Source: Chara braunii (Eukaryota > Streptophyta > Charophyceae > Charales > Characeae). Taken from it: a DNA stretch of 28,566 nt. The stretch's first letter is position 1; the number at the start of each line of letters is the position of its first letter. A program made the position numbers and the translations under genes. The notes under the pieces are model-generated. The model was not told where the DNA came from. It worked only from the letters and a program-made list of their open reading frames with translations, and did no database searches. The DNA lies in NCBI GenBank assembly GCA_003427395.1, contig BFEA01000509.1:197338-225903 (forward strand). Reading direction: 5' to 3'. This document shows, in pieces, positions 10,028 through 18,942 of this stretch.

Positions 10028-10318
10028 TTACAACCCACTATTGATCCTTCTTGCAAGAGAGACCCGTTCTTGAAAAGTGTGATATGATACTCTCTCAGTA
10101 GTTCCCACTTTCACTACCTTTAACAGATAACTTATCTCAGTCTGGTCAGTGGTAACTCTCAAGGCAGAATCTCTCATGCGATCCAAGAAAGGCTGCAAAA
10201 TCTCAAGCTCATCCAAGGTAGAAAGATTTCTATTAGAGATCCGAAGAGTCCCTTCTATCTTGACTACTTTACCTTCCAACACAACTCCTAGTGTCAGCTG
10301 TTCAGTCAAACTGGGCAT
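10028..10318 (-). CDS. Family Y small ORF, copy 1
   Basis: A 96-aa ORF of unknown function and the tandem paralogue of 9758-10024. Conserved words are IEGTLRISNRNLS against IRGTIKGYNRRLS, DELE against DERE, a central SALRVTTDQ against IALPFITTQ, and ERVSLARRI against NELVSLSRRV. The pattern looks like a mixed alpha/beta fold of about 80 residues. ATG at 10318 is 2 nt after the TAG of the preceding X copy D (TAGCAATG). It is intact from ATG to TAA. The tight spacing on both sides makes an independent promoter unlikely. Confidence 0.6.
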   Translation of the reverse strand: MPSLTEQLTLGVVLEGKVVKIEGTLRISNRNLSTLDELEILQPFLDRMRDSALRVTTDQTEISYLLKVVKVGTTERVSYHTFQERVSLARRINSGL

Positions 10319-10320
10319 TG

Positions 10321-10869
10321 CTAATCATCATAAGCANCATCTGAAAGGTAGATCTCAGGTTGGACATAATCAGAGATCTCGAATCTGTGTTCAAAGGTAC
10401 TCAAAAGTAGGGATTTTATTATCACAGTGGAATTTTTTTTTCTTGCTCTACCAATCTCAGCAATGACTTCCAAAAGAGGCATCCAATCTCTCCCGACCTC
10501 GAATCCCTCATTAGTTGAGAATTCAGGAAGCCTCTCAAATTGTCTTACTTCTTTCCCCCAGCTTACTTTTCTTTTCAACTTCTCAAGCCACTCTTTGGTT
10601 CTTATGAGACTAATATAAGCACATGTCTGACACTTCAAGTAGTCATCTTCCTTTTCTAGACCTGCCGGTACATAAATCCTTACGTCTAGGCTACCTGTAC
10701 TCAGGAATTTGACCACTGGAATGTGAAATATTATGGGCTCTCTCTCACAAGTCTCATACCTCAGGATCACAAAAGGATTATCACACCCTATTACCTCATG
10801 GAGTTTACCCCTCACAGTAGTTATCCTGGCTACCGAGAGTATTCTTTTTGGACCCTCTTCACTTTCCAT
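10321..10869 (-). CDS. Family X ORF, copy D
   Basis: An ORF of about 182 aa from the ATG at 10869; an upstream TTG at 10893 is less likely. The function is unknown. It belongs to a four-copy tandem family. Key words are NPFVILRYE, LDVRIYVP (YDVRIYVPK in copy B), a Glu/Lys-rich helix, and a C-terminal DWMPLLEVIAEIGRARKK segment equivalent to DGWFAVIEFAQKVKRG in copy B. A single N at 10337 leaves one residue near the C-terminus undefined. Its start overlaps the end of copy C by about 40 nt, and its TAG is 2 nt before Y1. After the X core it has a longer C-terminal tail than the other copies. Confidence 0.6.
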   Translation of the reverse strand: MESEEGPKRILSVARITTVRGKLHEVIGCDNPFVILRYETCEREPIIFHIPVVKFLSTGSLDVRIYVPAGLEKEDDYLKCQTCAYISLIRTKEWLEKLKRKVSWGKEVRQFERLPEFSTNEGFEVGRDWMPLLEVIAEIGRARKKNSTVIIKSLLLSTFEHRFEISDYVQPEIYLSDXAYDD

Positions 10870-11324
10870 GCAAACTTTATCATGGCATACCAATTGTCTC
10901 TTGGGAATGTGAATCCCTCAACAGGCGGAGATGGTATCCCAAGAAAAGGTCTGACATAGGTACTAAAAGAGAAGTTTCTTCCCTCTCGCTCTAATCTTCT
11001 TTTCTCAACATGCACAAGATCCGACGCTCATTGCCAACACACACTTTTTCTACATTCCTCAAACCTTTGTTTTGGTACATAGATCCCAATATCATATTCA
11101 TCAAGATCAATAAAATAACATGTGAGAACATACAGACTGTCTTGTTCCCGTCAAGGTTTCTTTATTACTTCATACCTCACGATTTCATAAGGGATTACGG
11201 CCCTTCCTGCTATAGAGTTAAGGGAATCCAATAGCTTGTCTAATTCAGCCTTACCCAACCCTTTATGGCCTCTTATTAGTCTAAGCTTAGGTTTCTCTCT
11301 CAAAGGTACATAGCGCCGACTCAT
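10830..11324 (-). pseudogene. Family X ORF, copy C, two in-frame TGA stops
   Basis: ATG at 11324 shares ATGA with the TGA stop of copy B (11323-11321). The frame reads MSRRYVPLREKPKLRL, then VIPYEIVRYE, LYVLTCYFIDLDEYD, GIYVPKQR and finally NWYAMIKFAWKVKR, each matching copy B at the same spacing. Two TGA codons break it: one just after IVRYEVIKKP, the other after CWQ, about 15 codons before RRLEREGRNF. The remainder ends at TAG 10832-10830. Function unknown. The clean alignment on both sides of each stop shows a single former gene and not chance ORFs. Confidence 0.7.
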
Positions 11325-11809
11325 CTGACTCTTTGGCCTCTTTTCACTTTCTGGGCAAACTCAATCACAGCAAACCAACCGTCTTTTGATAAATTTATAT
11401 CAGGCAAGGGAGGAGCTGAAAATCCCTCAAAGATAGTAAACCGAGTGGATCCAGTGAAATTTTTATTTTCCCTCTCAAATCTCTCTTTCTCTTTCAGTAC
11501 CACTTCCTCAGCAAATCCCCAGCATCTCCCATATACTGCATCAACACTTCTTTCCTTTGGAACATAAATTCTTACGTCATACACATCCAGGTCCGTGAAA
11601 TAGAATGTCAGCACATATAATCGTTCCTGCTCCCATCCGCTCTCGACCATCTCATACCTGACAACTTCATATGGAAATGCCTCTCTCTTGCTTAGAATAT
11701 TCAGCGACCTTAGGAGACATTCGACCCTCTTTTGACTTGGACCCGAACCTCTGCCAAAATTTGACCTTCTTTGCCTGATTACTTCTGCTGAAATCTCTTC
11801 AGCTCTCAT
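11321..11809 (-). CDS. Family X ORF, copy B (best preserved)
   Basis: An ORF of about 162 aa from the ATG at 11809; the GTG at 11815 is a less likely start. It is intact and the best reference for the family. In order: an Arg-rich N-terminus, a helix (VECLLRSLNILSKREA), FPYEVVRYEMV, a beta-like LYVLTFYF, DVYDVRIYVPKER, a charged helix (KEKERFERENKNF), SAPPLPD and DGWFAVIEFAQKVKRG. It has no catalytic motif that I know, no Cys/His zinc site and no membrane segment. Its start overlaps the tail of copy A by 11 nt and its TGA overlaps the ATG of copy C (ATGA). It could be a nucleic-acid-binding or structural accessory protein of the retroelement, but this is only inference from context. Confidence 0.65.
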   Translation of the reverse strand: MRAEEISAEVIRQRRSNFGRGSGPSQKRVECLLRSLNILSKREAFPYEVVRYEMVESGWEQERLYVLTFYFTDLDVYDVRIYVPKERSVDAVYGRCWGFAEEVVLKEKERFERENKNFTGSTRFTIFEGFSAPPLPDINLSKDGWFAVIEFAQKVKRGQRVR

Positions 11810-12212
11810 GACCACAGTTTATTTTCTCTCTTGTCAATACCATGTTGATTATTGACAGTCAGTTAGTCCCATCACAATAGCTGTCAGGTATAGGAGGGAT
11901 TGGAATAGTCTTGTATGTTACTGGCATTATACCCTATTCCACTTTCTTCTTTTGTTTGATCAAGTTTGTCTTTTCATCATAGATAAACTGGATCACGATC
12001 TCCCATAACCAATTAAAATTCTCACCATCATTGTTGCCCCCTTCCTTGACAAATGGGTGAATATCATAGATATCCCCCTCCAAGAAATGAGTCAGCACTA
12101 CGCAGATGGTTGAGCCACAAGAATGATAGCCCCAACAAGCCTCACACCTGTAAGGAAATATCCCTCTTGTAGTAAATTTAGACAATTCTTTCAGAACACC
12201 GTCAACCAGCAT
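11799..12212 (-). pseudogene. Family X ORF, copy A, two in-frame stops
   Basis: The first ORF after the primer-binding site. ATG at 12212 follows a leader of about 330 nt. The open part ends in a TAG at 11936-11934, but the same frame continues with MPVTYKTIPIPPIPDSY, a TGA exactly where the other copies have the conserved Trp (DGW, RDW, DNW), and then LSIINMVLTREK. It ends at TGA 11801-11799, inside the first codons of copy B. Shared words with B are GIFPY, VVLTHF and DIYDI. It has extra cysteines (CEACWGYHSCGSTIC) not found in the others. Function unknown. Confidence 0.6.
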
Positions 12213-12526
12213 TTGTCTCAATCCGTCTCACCCTCTTGCTTTCAATTCCTTTCAGCGTGTTGGGCGATAATTGGGCATACCTGGTGTCAAGCTCGATTAT
12301 CTCCAGTCAATAATATCAATCTTTTTTTCCCGATCCAGTGTGGTACCTCACACAAGGAAGAAATAAATCACAGTTAGCATCCGTGATTCTCAAGAGAATC
12401 GGAACTCAAATGAGAATAATAAAATTAGCACGAAGCTCACAAAAGTGTCAACAGTTTTCACGTTCTAATCAAAACTCAAAGATAATGATGACCCAGACTC
12501 GTTCCAGATACGAAAATATTTTCATG

Positions 12527-12544
12527 TCCCCGACAACGGTGTCA
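12527..12544 (-). promoter_or_regulatory. Primer-binding site, tRNA-Asp type (element 1)
   Basis: On the minus strand this reads TGACACCGTTGTCGGGGA. It resembles the tRNA-Asp-type primer-binding site known from many Ty3/gypsy elements and matches 14 of 18 bases of the site at 26639-26656. It is preceded by GCGACA and four A residues, so the LTR would end in ...CA at 12549. It marks the start of the internal region carrying X, Y, gag and pol. Confidence 0.6.
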
Positions 12545-12548
12545 TTTT

Positions 12549-12731
12549 TGTCGCACTTTTTTCAGTCGGGCCACTTCGGGCAACCGGAAAGCCAACAGGC
12601 TGTCACGCAAGATTTTATATGTGATTGCAATAAATAAAATAAATTAAATAATACAAATCCCTTCCTGTTATGTGCGTCCGGCTTCGAGCAAAACCCTTCA
12701 ATTGCGGTCTTCGCCGGTCCCCGATCTTAAA
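12549..12731 (-). repeat. Possible 5' LTR of element 1 (extent unresolved)
   Basis: A TG at 12549 (CA on the minus strand) sits 4 nt outside the primer-binding site, as an LTR end should. Beyond it is a short AT-rich stretch near 12628-12656 with AATAAA words. I could not find the matching 3' copy left of 3977, nor the outer end, so the right-hand limit given is arbitrary. Confidence 0.3.
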
Positions 12732-12922
12732 AATCTTTTATTTTGATTCGGAACAGCAGAGAATTATGCAAGTAATAATCATAAAATTATGGGGTGCTAT
12801 GCATGCATCAATTATGTCAATCTGATNAATCTTTTATTTTGATTCGGAACAGCAGAGAATTATGCAAGTAATAATCATAAAATTATGGGGTGCTATGCAT
12901 GCATCAATTATGTCAATCTGAT
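12732..12922. repeat. Exact 95-bp duplication around a single N (probable assembly join)
   Basis: Positions 12732-12826 and 12828-12922 are identical, with one N between them. Perfect identity amid decayed DNA, plus an N exactly at the boundary, points to two contig ends that overlapped and were joined without merging. It should not be read as a biological repeat without checking reads. Confidence 0.85.
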
Positions 12923-13123
12923 TTTGAGAACTGTGACAAAACATCTAAGAAGGCAATCATCAAGCAAGAATAATGCAGAAAATAAGACTGNCTGACTCGA
13001 GCAAAGACATGGGCAATTGAANGAGGGAAGGATGAGAACTCATAATAATCTCCGAAAGTACATGTAAACAGGCATGGTCACCACCTCTCAAGAGTCCTCA
13101 CTCATCCCTCAGGTCAGTCTCTC

Positions 13124-13786
13124 TCAATCTCTTTTCATTNATNTTCTCTNNTGCCGTGACCCACGCCCACGTACAATCTGAGNCTGAGGCTTCGTGACAA
13201 AATGCCACCTGTAGCCAGCGAGCTCTGAGCATGACCATCCGAGGCACATGACACGGTAGTTAACCATGGAGCAAAACTCCTCCCATAAAGTAGGCTGCCC
13301 GTCCACCGAAAAGACTCCTCGTTTGAGGTAGGGATACCCGGTGGGCTCAGTCAATGCCTCGATGTCGATCACCGCCGGAGAGATGTATCTCTTTGCCATG
13401 CTAACCACCTCCAACCAACTCGAGCCATCAGTGAGAAGAGAAGGGACCGGAGGCCTCGGATAGTCAGTATAAAGCGCCGACCCGAAGCTGCGGATCAACG
13501 TAGTACTACTCTCATCGAGCTCCCTCTCTCTCTGCTCAAGATAGTTGGTGACCGAGATCCAGACCGGATCGAAAAGTTCATGAGCCTCCTTGCCCTTCTT
13601 CAGATAAGGCCTCAGATCGTGAATAGTGCCATCAGCAAAACTGGTCTTAACAACGAAGATTGACAGATCTCCCTGTCTGAAACCAACGACACTAACATAT
13701 GGATAGTGAAATGCCTATTTGCATGAGATCCGGTTGAGGTTGGCCAGCACTGACTCACTGACCGGCGTAGACTGAACTGTGCTCAT
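13124..13786 (-). pseudogene. Family X ORF, copy E, outside element 1's primer-binding site
   Basis: ATG at 13786 is followed by MSTVQSTPVSESVLANLNRIS, a TAG at 13717-13715, then an uninterrupted frame to about 13124. The order of features matches family X: a helix, YPYVSVVGF (FPYEVVRY in B), LSIFVVKTSFADG, IHDLRPYLKKG (VYDVRIYVPKE in B), a charged helix EQRERELDE, PPVPSLLTDG and SSWLEVVSMAKRY. It then has a longer unique C-terminus with two Trp-rich segments. Several N bases near 13140-13183 make the end uncertain. It lies beyond the primer-binding site of element 1, so it belongs to another element or to an unusually long LTR. Function unknown. Confidence 0.55.
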
Positions 13787-13849
13787 GAGTACTCCTGCCA
13801 GTACAAACCGACCAGATGTTCCCGGAGAACTGGTTATCAAGCTGGTCGC

Positions 13850-13940
13850 AAAAAACTGATTACTAGAAACTGGTTACTAGAAGCTGATCACTAATGACTG
13901 ATTGCTGATGATTGATTGCTAATTAGGCGATTGCTGAACG
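13850..13940. repeat. Degenerate CTGATTGCTGA-type short repeats
   Basis: Words such as ACTGATTACTAG, CTGGTTACTAG, CTGATTGCTGATG and GATTGCTGA recur at 12 to 18 bp spacing. Non-coding. The following stretch (13940-14300) holds no gene that I can recognise. Confidence 0.6.
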
Positions 13941-14304
13941 TCCAGATAAGTGAGGCGTTCTGGTTCACCGATGGCTGCTGACAGTCCTTCTTACTTCCTC
14001 AATAGTGCCCACTGAAGTTATGATGGCAAAAAGCCTGCCGTTCTTATCATGCAATTAGTAAGTGTACTCTATTTTTGTATGATTCCTCACAAGAACCAAA
14101 GCGCTCTCCATCATCATAGCAGTCTGCTGATTGTATTCCTCAACTGCACTCTCCCTCCATGTCTCTGCAGTGCTTTGATACAGCGAACATGAGACTCTAA
14201 CTGTGTTGCTGCTGCCCATATTTTCGCCGAATTCTCGCTACATCAATTCACCCAACTCGAGACGGGTGACTCTTAGATGATCTAGATATGGAAAGGCTAT
14301 TGGG

Positions 14305-14650
14305 TAGATTTCTGTTTCGAACAGTAGTTTCAGATTGCCGTTTCCAACTGCAGTTTCTTAGTGCTGAGTCTGAGTACTGATCTGAGTACGGTCAAGGGTA
14401 CTGTATTCCAAAATACTGTTCTCCGGAATGCTGTGTCTGAATGCAGTTCTGATTGCTGCCCTCTGTTGTCGTTTCTGACTGCCGTTTTCTGATCACTGTT
14501 TCTGACTGGCGTCTCTGATTGTTGTTTCTGGATGCCGACTGGACGGTGACCAGAAAACAGCATGATTGCTGATCAGATGAACGATTGACCACTGATCAGA
14601 AAACTGATCGCTTGCTGAGATGATAGATGACTTGCTGAGATGATAGATGG
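14305..14650. repeat. Degenerate TTTCTGA(C/T)TGC short repeats with a 20-bp tandem pair
   Basis: Between 14310 and 14540 the word TTTCTGATTGCCG and relatives recur about every 18-22 bp. Near 14610-14650, CTTGCTGAGATGATAGATGR occurs twice in tandem. Minus-strand ORFs here (QKQQSET, VRNSDQKTAVRND) only reflect the repeat. 14650-15010 holds no recognisable gene. Confidence 0.6.
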
Positions 14651-15010
14651 CTTACTGACTGGCCACTTGGTGGTAGAACTCTGAAAATTACTGTCTTCTG
14701 CTGGAAAATACATTCGGCTGTAACCATAAAACANGTGGCTACAGATTCGCCGGTTAAGCTGTAGGCTGGTTGAACTCTTTCTGGTGGAGTTGTTTACTNG
14801 TTGAACATTTCCTGGTTGAACTTTAATCGGATACCTGCTTGAGCATTGTCTAGATGTTACCCGAATATATATATCTGATTGTTAATTGAATGTTTATCTG
14901 ATCCATTGGATCACCAAATTGTGAATCCACTTTTACTCGTGACCCAAGAGAAGCCACAAACTGTTGCTNCTCGGATGCTCATGGCATTCCCAAAAATGGT
15001 GATTCAGGCA

Positions 15011-15265
15011 TCACTGAGCCCGTACAAGCTTCGCCTTGGCCTGTTCCACAATTTCCAAAGAGGAGTCAGTACTATGCAGTCTGGCGTCATCTCCATAGAA
15101 ATAAATTACATATTCAATAAATTTTATCTCTCCTGCCTTTTNGACAGCGAACTCCCTCTGAGCCTGTTTGTGAANCTCAATATCCAGGCATGCCTCGTCT
15201 TCCCATCCTTCATTCTTATTTCTGTTGGACATGGACTTTACCACGAGGACCTCTCGACCCTTCAT
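15011..15265 (-). CDS. Possible third family Y-like ORF
   Basis: An 84-aa ORF from the ATG at 15265, with N bases at two codons. The C-terminal half (REFAV, then EIKFIEYVIYFYGDD, then LEIVEQAKAKLVRA) has the same layout as Y1 and Y2: a short hydrophobic start, a beta-like stretch and a terminal helix. The match is weak and by eye only. After its TGA the frame continues for a few dozen codons without clear similarity. The overlapping plus-strand ORF (14879-15340) is longer but Leu/Ser-rich and less protein-like. Function unknown. Confidence 0.3.
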   Translation of the reverse strand: MKGREVLVVKSMSNRNKNEGWEDEACLDIEXHKQAQREFAVXKAGEIKFIEYVIYFYGDDARLHSTDSSLEIVEQAKAKLVRAQ

Positions 15266-15571
15266 GTTTTCTTGCCACTAGACCACCCAAAGCAGGGAAG
15301 AGTGAGTAAGGATCTGTCGTTTTACTCTTCCTTAGCCTAATACATATGAGNCATTCCCATTCCGAGCTAGTCTAGTTAAGTGGGAGATGAGTGTTGTAGT
15401 ATCCGTCTGAGGCGAGAAGNTGGACTCNGTTAACTTTCACGCTCGAATTTACGCNCAATAGTTTAAGTAGTGTATCTTCTCAGATAATAATNTNAGTCCC
15501 CGTTTGAAAGAAAACCACTAGGAGGGCAACGAGTGGGCCCAAGCACAAGCCCGAGCAGGATGTCCTCAACC

Positions 15572-15830
15572 GTCACGCTGTGCTCAAGCGTGACTCTAGA
15601 CCGAGTACAGACTATGAATAGTTTCCTTCCTCCGCAGTAGTAAGATGAATAGGAGTCTGATTAGACCTCTGATAATTAGCACCGCTTGGGTGCTGCAACC
15701 TCCCGCTGCTAAAAGGTCTATGGGTACTTNCGGTTCGTCAGACCACACTCACGTGCCGGAAGAAGCTATGAACAGGATTCTAAGCATGACTACAGCCAAA
15801 ACAGATCTTTTCAAGTGACTAGTGCTTAGA
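15572..15830. other. Hairpins in the N-rich middle region
   Basis: GTCACGCT (15572-15579) pairs with AGCGTGAC (15587-15594) around a 7-nt loop. GCACC...GGTGC forms a small hairpin near 15681-15695. TCTAAGCA (15779-15786) pairs with TGCTTAGA (15823-15830). These do not carry the 9-nt loop of the 2.5-3.4 kb tract. From 15840 to 17310 I see no gene, only scattered N bases and short chance ORFs. Confidence 0.4.
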
Positions 15831-17315
15831 GAAACCCACTCCTGCGAGCAGATTGGTCCNTGCGTACAGTATAGGGTAANTCATAGTTATCAGACAGACT
15901 CGGCACNGATATCCCGCAAAATCGCTGCTCATCATGCTATGTGCTAGAGGCTGCACGGATCACAATTCTCGCTCAATAGCCCTTGAGCAAAACAGATGGC
16001 CCGGATCTTACAAGTCCTGGGTCCGGGGCATGTAGAATGCAATGTTGACTGAGTAGTGTAAATGGGCTTCGATTCGTCAGTCCCAGCGTGAAGGTTACCC
16101 AGTGACTAGGCGGTCAAACGCTGTTTCAGTCGGAGAACTGGTCACCCCTCGACTGAACAGTCTAGCGTGATCCCAGACGCGGAGTCTCGCCNGNCAGGNA
16201 ACATGACCTTAACTCATGTGCTTCGACCAGCATGTCAAGTAAGTAGCGACAACCTACTGCCGTGAGCATGGCAGATTGCCGAGGTGCTACTTGAAAATAA
16301 CTTTGTCTGAGAAAAGGGGGAGAGGAAAAACTCAGCACGTCATTCACACAGCTCCAGTCAGACACATAATGAGAAGTCTGGTTTCCACTAGATTGTCAAA
16401 ACGCTGCTCGCTCAAAATCACCCGGAGACGTCACATCACATATGTCATTCTCGCACACTTCTCAAATTTGCAAAGAAATGCACTTTAAACCACTTTACAC
16501 TTCTTCCTTTACTCACGTGAACTGAAACAGGGGCGCTGCCTAATAATAAAAAACAGATCCCAAAATAACTGAGTATTTAATCTCCGTCAAGCAAATACTT
16601 GACCAGCAGATAGGCAACTCTCCTTAGAGTCACCCCCCTCTTGCTCATCAAACAAGGGCACAGAGCAAACAAGCACAAAGGGGACAGATTGTCACAGTCA
16701 TCAAACTTCCGGTATCGCAAAAAGTAGAAAAGACTTGACAAAGCATAGAATGAGAGAATGTTAATCAACACCCACACACGAGAGGGGTTCTACACAAGAT
16801 CAAAGCCAACCTGATGATTCTCACCCTCATCTCATATGTCACAGTCATTTCAGATGACAACTCATTGTTTTCTCCCCAACTTTTTAACAAGTGTAGGAAC
16901 AGTTATTTAAAAGCTTTTCCGAGAATGGTTAGTCGAAGCCACTAATTAGCGACACCATAAATCCCTCAGCCTAGTTTTATTCAATAACCCCACTAATCAA
17001 TGATCATTTCCTACCTTCCATATCAAACCCACCAAAGAGTGATCAGACTAAAGACTGACTGTCGTCAGTGAGGATAGCGACGATTAGCGACCCTGCTCAG
17101 ATATGCACAACGCACAGAATATGAGTAAACTCAGCGTTCCCTCAAGAGGCTTCACATCTGCCACTCGCAAAAGAGAATGAAAAGAATAGCTGATGTAAAA
17201 CGGGGACTGAGAGTAAGGATGACCCAACGTTAAGATTGAGGCACATCAAATTAAAGAGCAGTCAACATCAGAAAAAGGCGTTTACCGAACCTTCCCTTCT
17301 CGACATTGTCTCGCA

Positions 17316-17515
17316 GTGCATTCATATGGAACAAAACACACGATGCAGCCACATGAGAACAGGTACTCAAGGCAGTCATATGGAATAGGCATTCAATGCG
17401 GCCACGTGGCGTTACTACATGTTGCAGTAGCACGATACAGTCACTCAATGCAACCACATAGCACAGTTGCACTATGTAGTCNCACGGTACCGTCACACGG
17501 TGCAATCACGTCGCA
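17316..17515. repeat. Degenerate ~26-bp minisatellite
   Basis: Words of the form RTGCAGYCACATGG and CACTCAATGCRRCCAC recur about every 26 bp for roughly 200 bp. ORFs on both strands here reflect the repeat. From 17515 to 18300 I see no gene and several N bases. Confidence 0.55.
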
Positions 17516-18297
17516 CATTNGCACACNAATACAAAGGTTGTTCGATTCTCTAACCTTGCCAAGTGACCAGCTAAACCTCTCAACACAGAGAAGTACGACC
17601 AATAGACAGCNTCANCGNTAAAATTACCCAACCACTTNAGTCTTGCTAATTCGCTTAGAATAATAGCCCGTACATTGGATTCTTTTCACGGCAGGCACAT
17701 TTCCAATTACTGCTATGAATCGGGGCTTCTCCCTCTTGTTTACAAGTCACGCAATCTGATATGAGATCGACTCTTGTTATGATAAGACATAACCGGATAA
17801 ACAATGACCAATCNTCCTAGTTAACTAAAATAAAAGACAGAAACAAGAACCGAAAATTAATAAAGTCAAAAGGAGTATTCTCATAACGGTCACCGTCTTA
17901 TCTGAGAATTTCGACCTGAGTAACCACGATGAAGCATATCGGCAGCCTCTGGCAATCACAAGCTCAGGATCACTTAGGGGTAGCGTGACAGGTGGTGAGC
18001 AGAGTTATCTTCAAGGAAAACAAGACTCCCTCATCGCACAGGAATGCAGAGGCGCTGTTGAAGTCACCAGCGCTATTCCCACTCACGCGTCCCGCTCACA
18101 TGCACCAAGGAAGAAGAGTAGCTGTCTGATGTTGAGCGACCTCTTTTAATCAATGAGCGACGAGATCAAGCGGCTAAGCAACTGTCTCGGCACTCATCAG
18201 AGCTTCTTGGAAANTTCCCATGATAATCGCCTCAGAAAACGTTTTCCCGAGAGTTATCTTGACCGCTCGCAGAAATGGTAAAACACGCTGAGCCCCG

Positions 18298-18940
18298 TTG
18301 CCCAAGAGGCGAGCTACGTTGACCTCTCAATCACCTCTCACAACCCTACTGTCTGTCTCACGTCACTTACACTCGTACGCCGCTAGTTACAGTCGTTTCT
18401 CAGGCTCGTCACGTACTGGATTTCACTTGACGTCATCATCTTCCACCTACTCACGCGTTCCGCTCTCGCCTCTTCTCTTCTTTCCCATTGACCCCTCTCC
18501 GTTCTATCAGACTGCCACGCGTGCATCGAGCGCGCTGCCCGCTCTCACCCACACATCTCTAGTTGACCACCCTCTTGCTCTTCCCAGGGCGCGCCACTTG
18601 TCAGACGAGTCCCCAAGCATGTCCCTGTCCTCCTGCACTTGCCTCTGTTTCAAGATTCGTCATGTTCCCCCTCCCTGACGAGCGCTGTAGGCTCACTCTC
18701 TGTTCTCGTGCACTGCCCGTTAGCTTTGACGTTAACCGCCTCTCTCCCTCTCACTCGCACTTCGGTGTGCCACGCATACATCTGTCACCCCTCGTGCAGC
18801 TGCCTCACGCACGTCCTTTCCCCTTGTTCTGCTGCTTTTTTGTTCCGCGGCCTCTGGGCGTGAGTTGTCGAGAGTTGGCCTCAGGTCCTTTTTCCACCGG
18901 CTCCGCGACTCGATGGTGCTTTTGGATCTCCTTGGGTCTG
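18298..18940 (+). other. Pyrimidine-rich stretch without a convincing gene
   Basis: Strongly C/T-rich on the plus strand with many CTC, CCT and TCT words. Ser/Pro/Leu-rich ORFs in several overlapping frames follow from base composition. It resembles the leaders at 936-1340 and 20904-21400, but I see no TATA box or clear start codon context. Confidence 0.4.
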
Positions 18941-18942
18941 TT

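Larger units (their letters stand above)
3977..12544 (-). mobile_element. Decayed Ty3/gypsy-type LTR retrotransposon with extra ORFs ahead of gag
   Basis: Reading down the minus strand, the order is tRNA-Asp-like primer-binding site, six small ORFs in two families, Gag with a CCHC knuckle, retropepsin, RT, RNase H and integrase. The RT-RNase H-integrase order defines Ty3/gypsy (Metaviridae) elements. The internal region is at least 8.6 kb, longer than the usual 5-6 kb because of the 2.5 kb of ORFs before Gag and the leader. LTRs are not resolved. A plausible 5' LTR would run rightward from TG at 12549, but I found no matching copy left of 3977. Every domain is broken by stops or frameshifts, so this copy is probably inactive. 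Confidence 0.8.

Noticed and set aside
14330-14592. Gln/Arg/Asn-rich minus-strand ORFs
   Set aside because: They are translations of a degenerate short repeat in two frames.
16577-16777. 66-aa minus-strand ORF with a hydrophobic start (MWVLINILSFYALSSLFYFL)
   Set aside because: It is short and isolated, with no start context or neighbours; a single membrane-like stretch in AT-rich DNA is common by chance.
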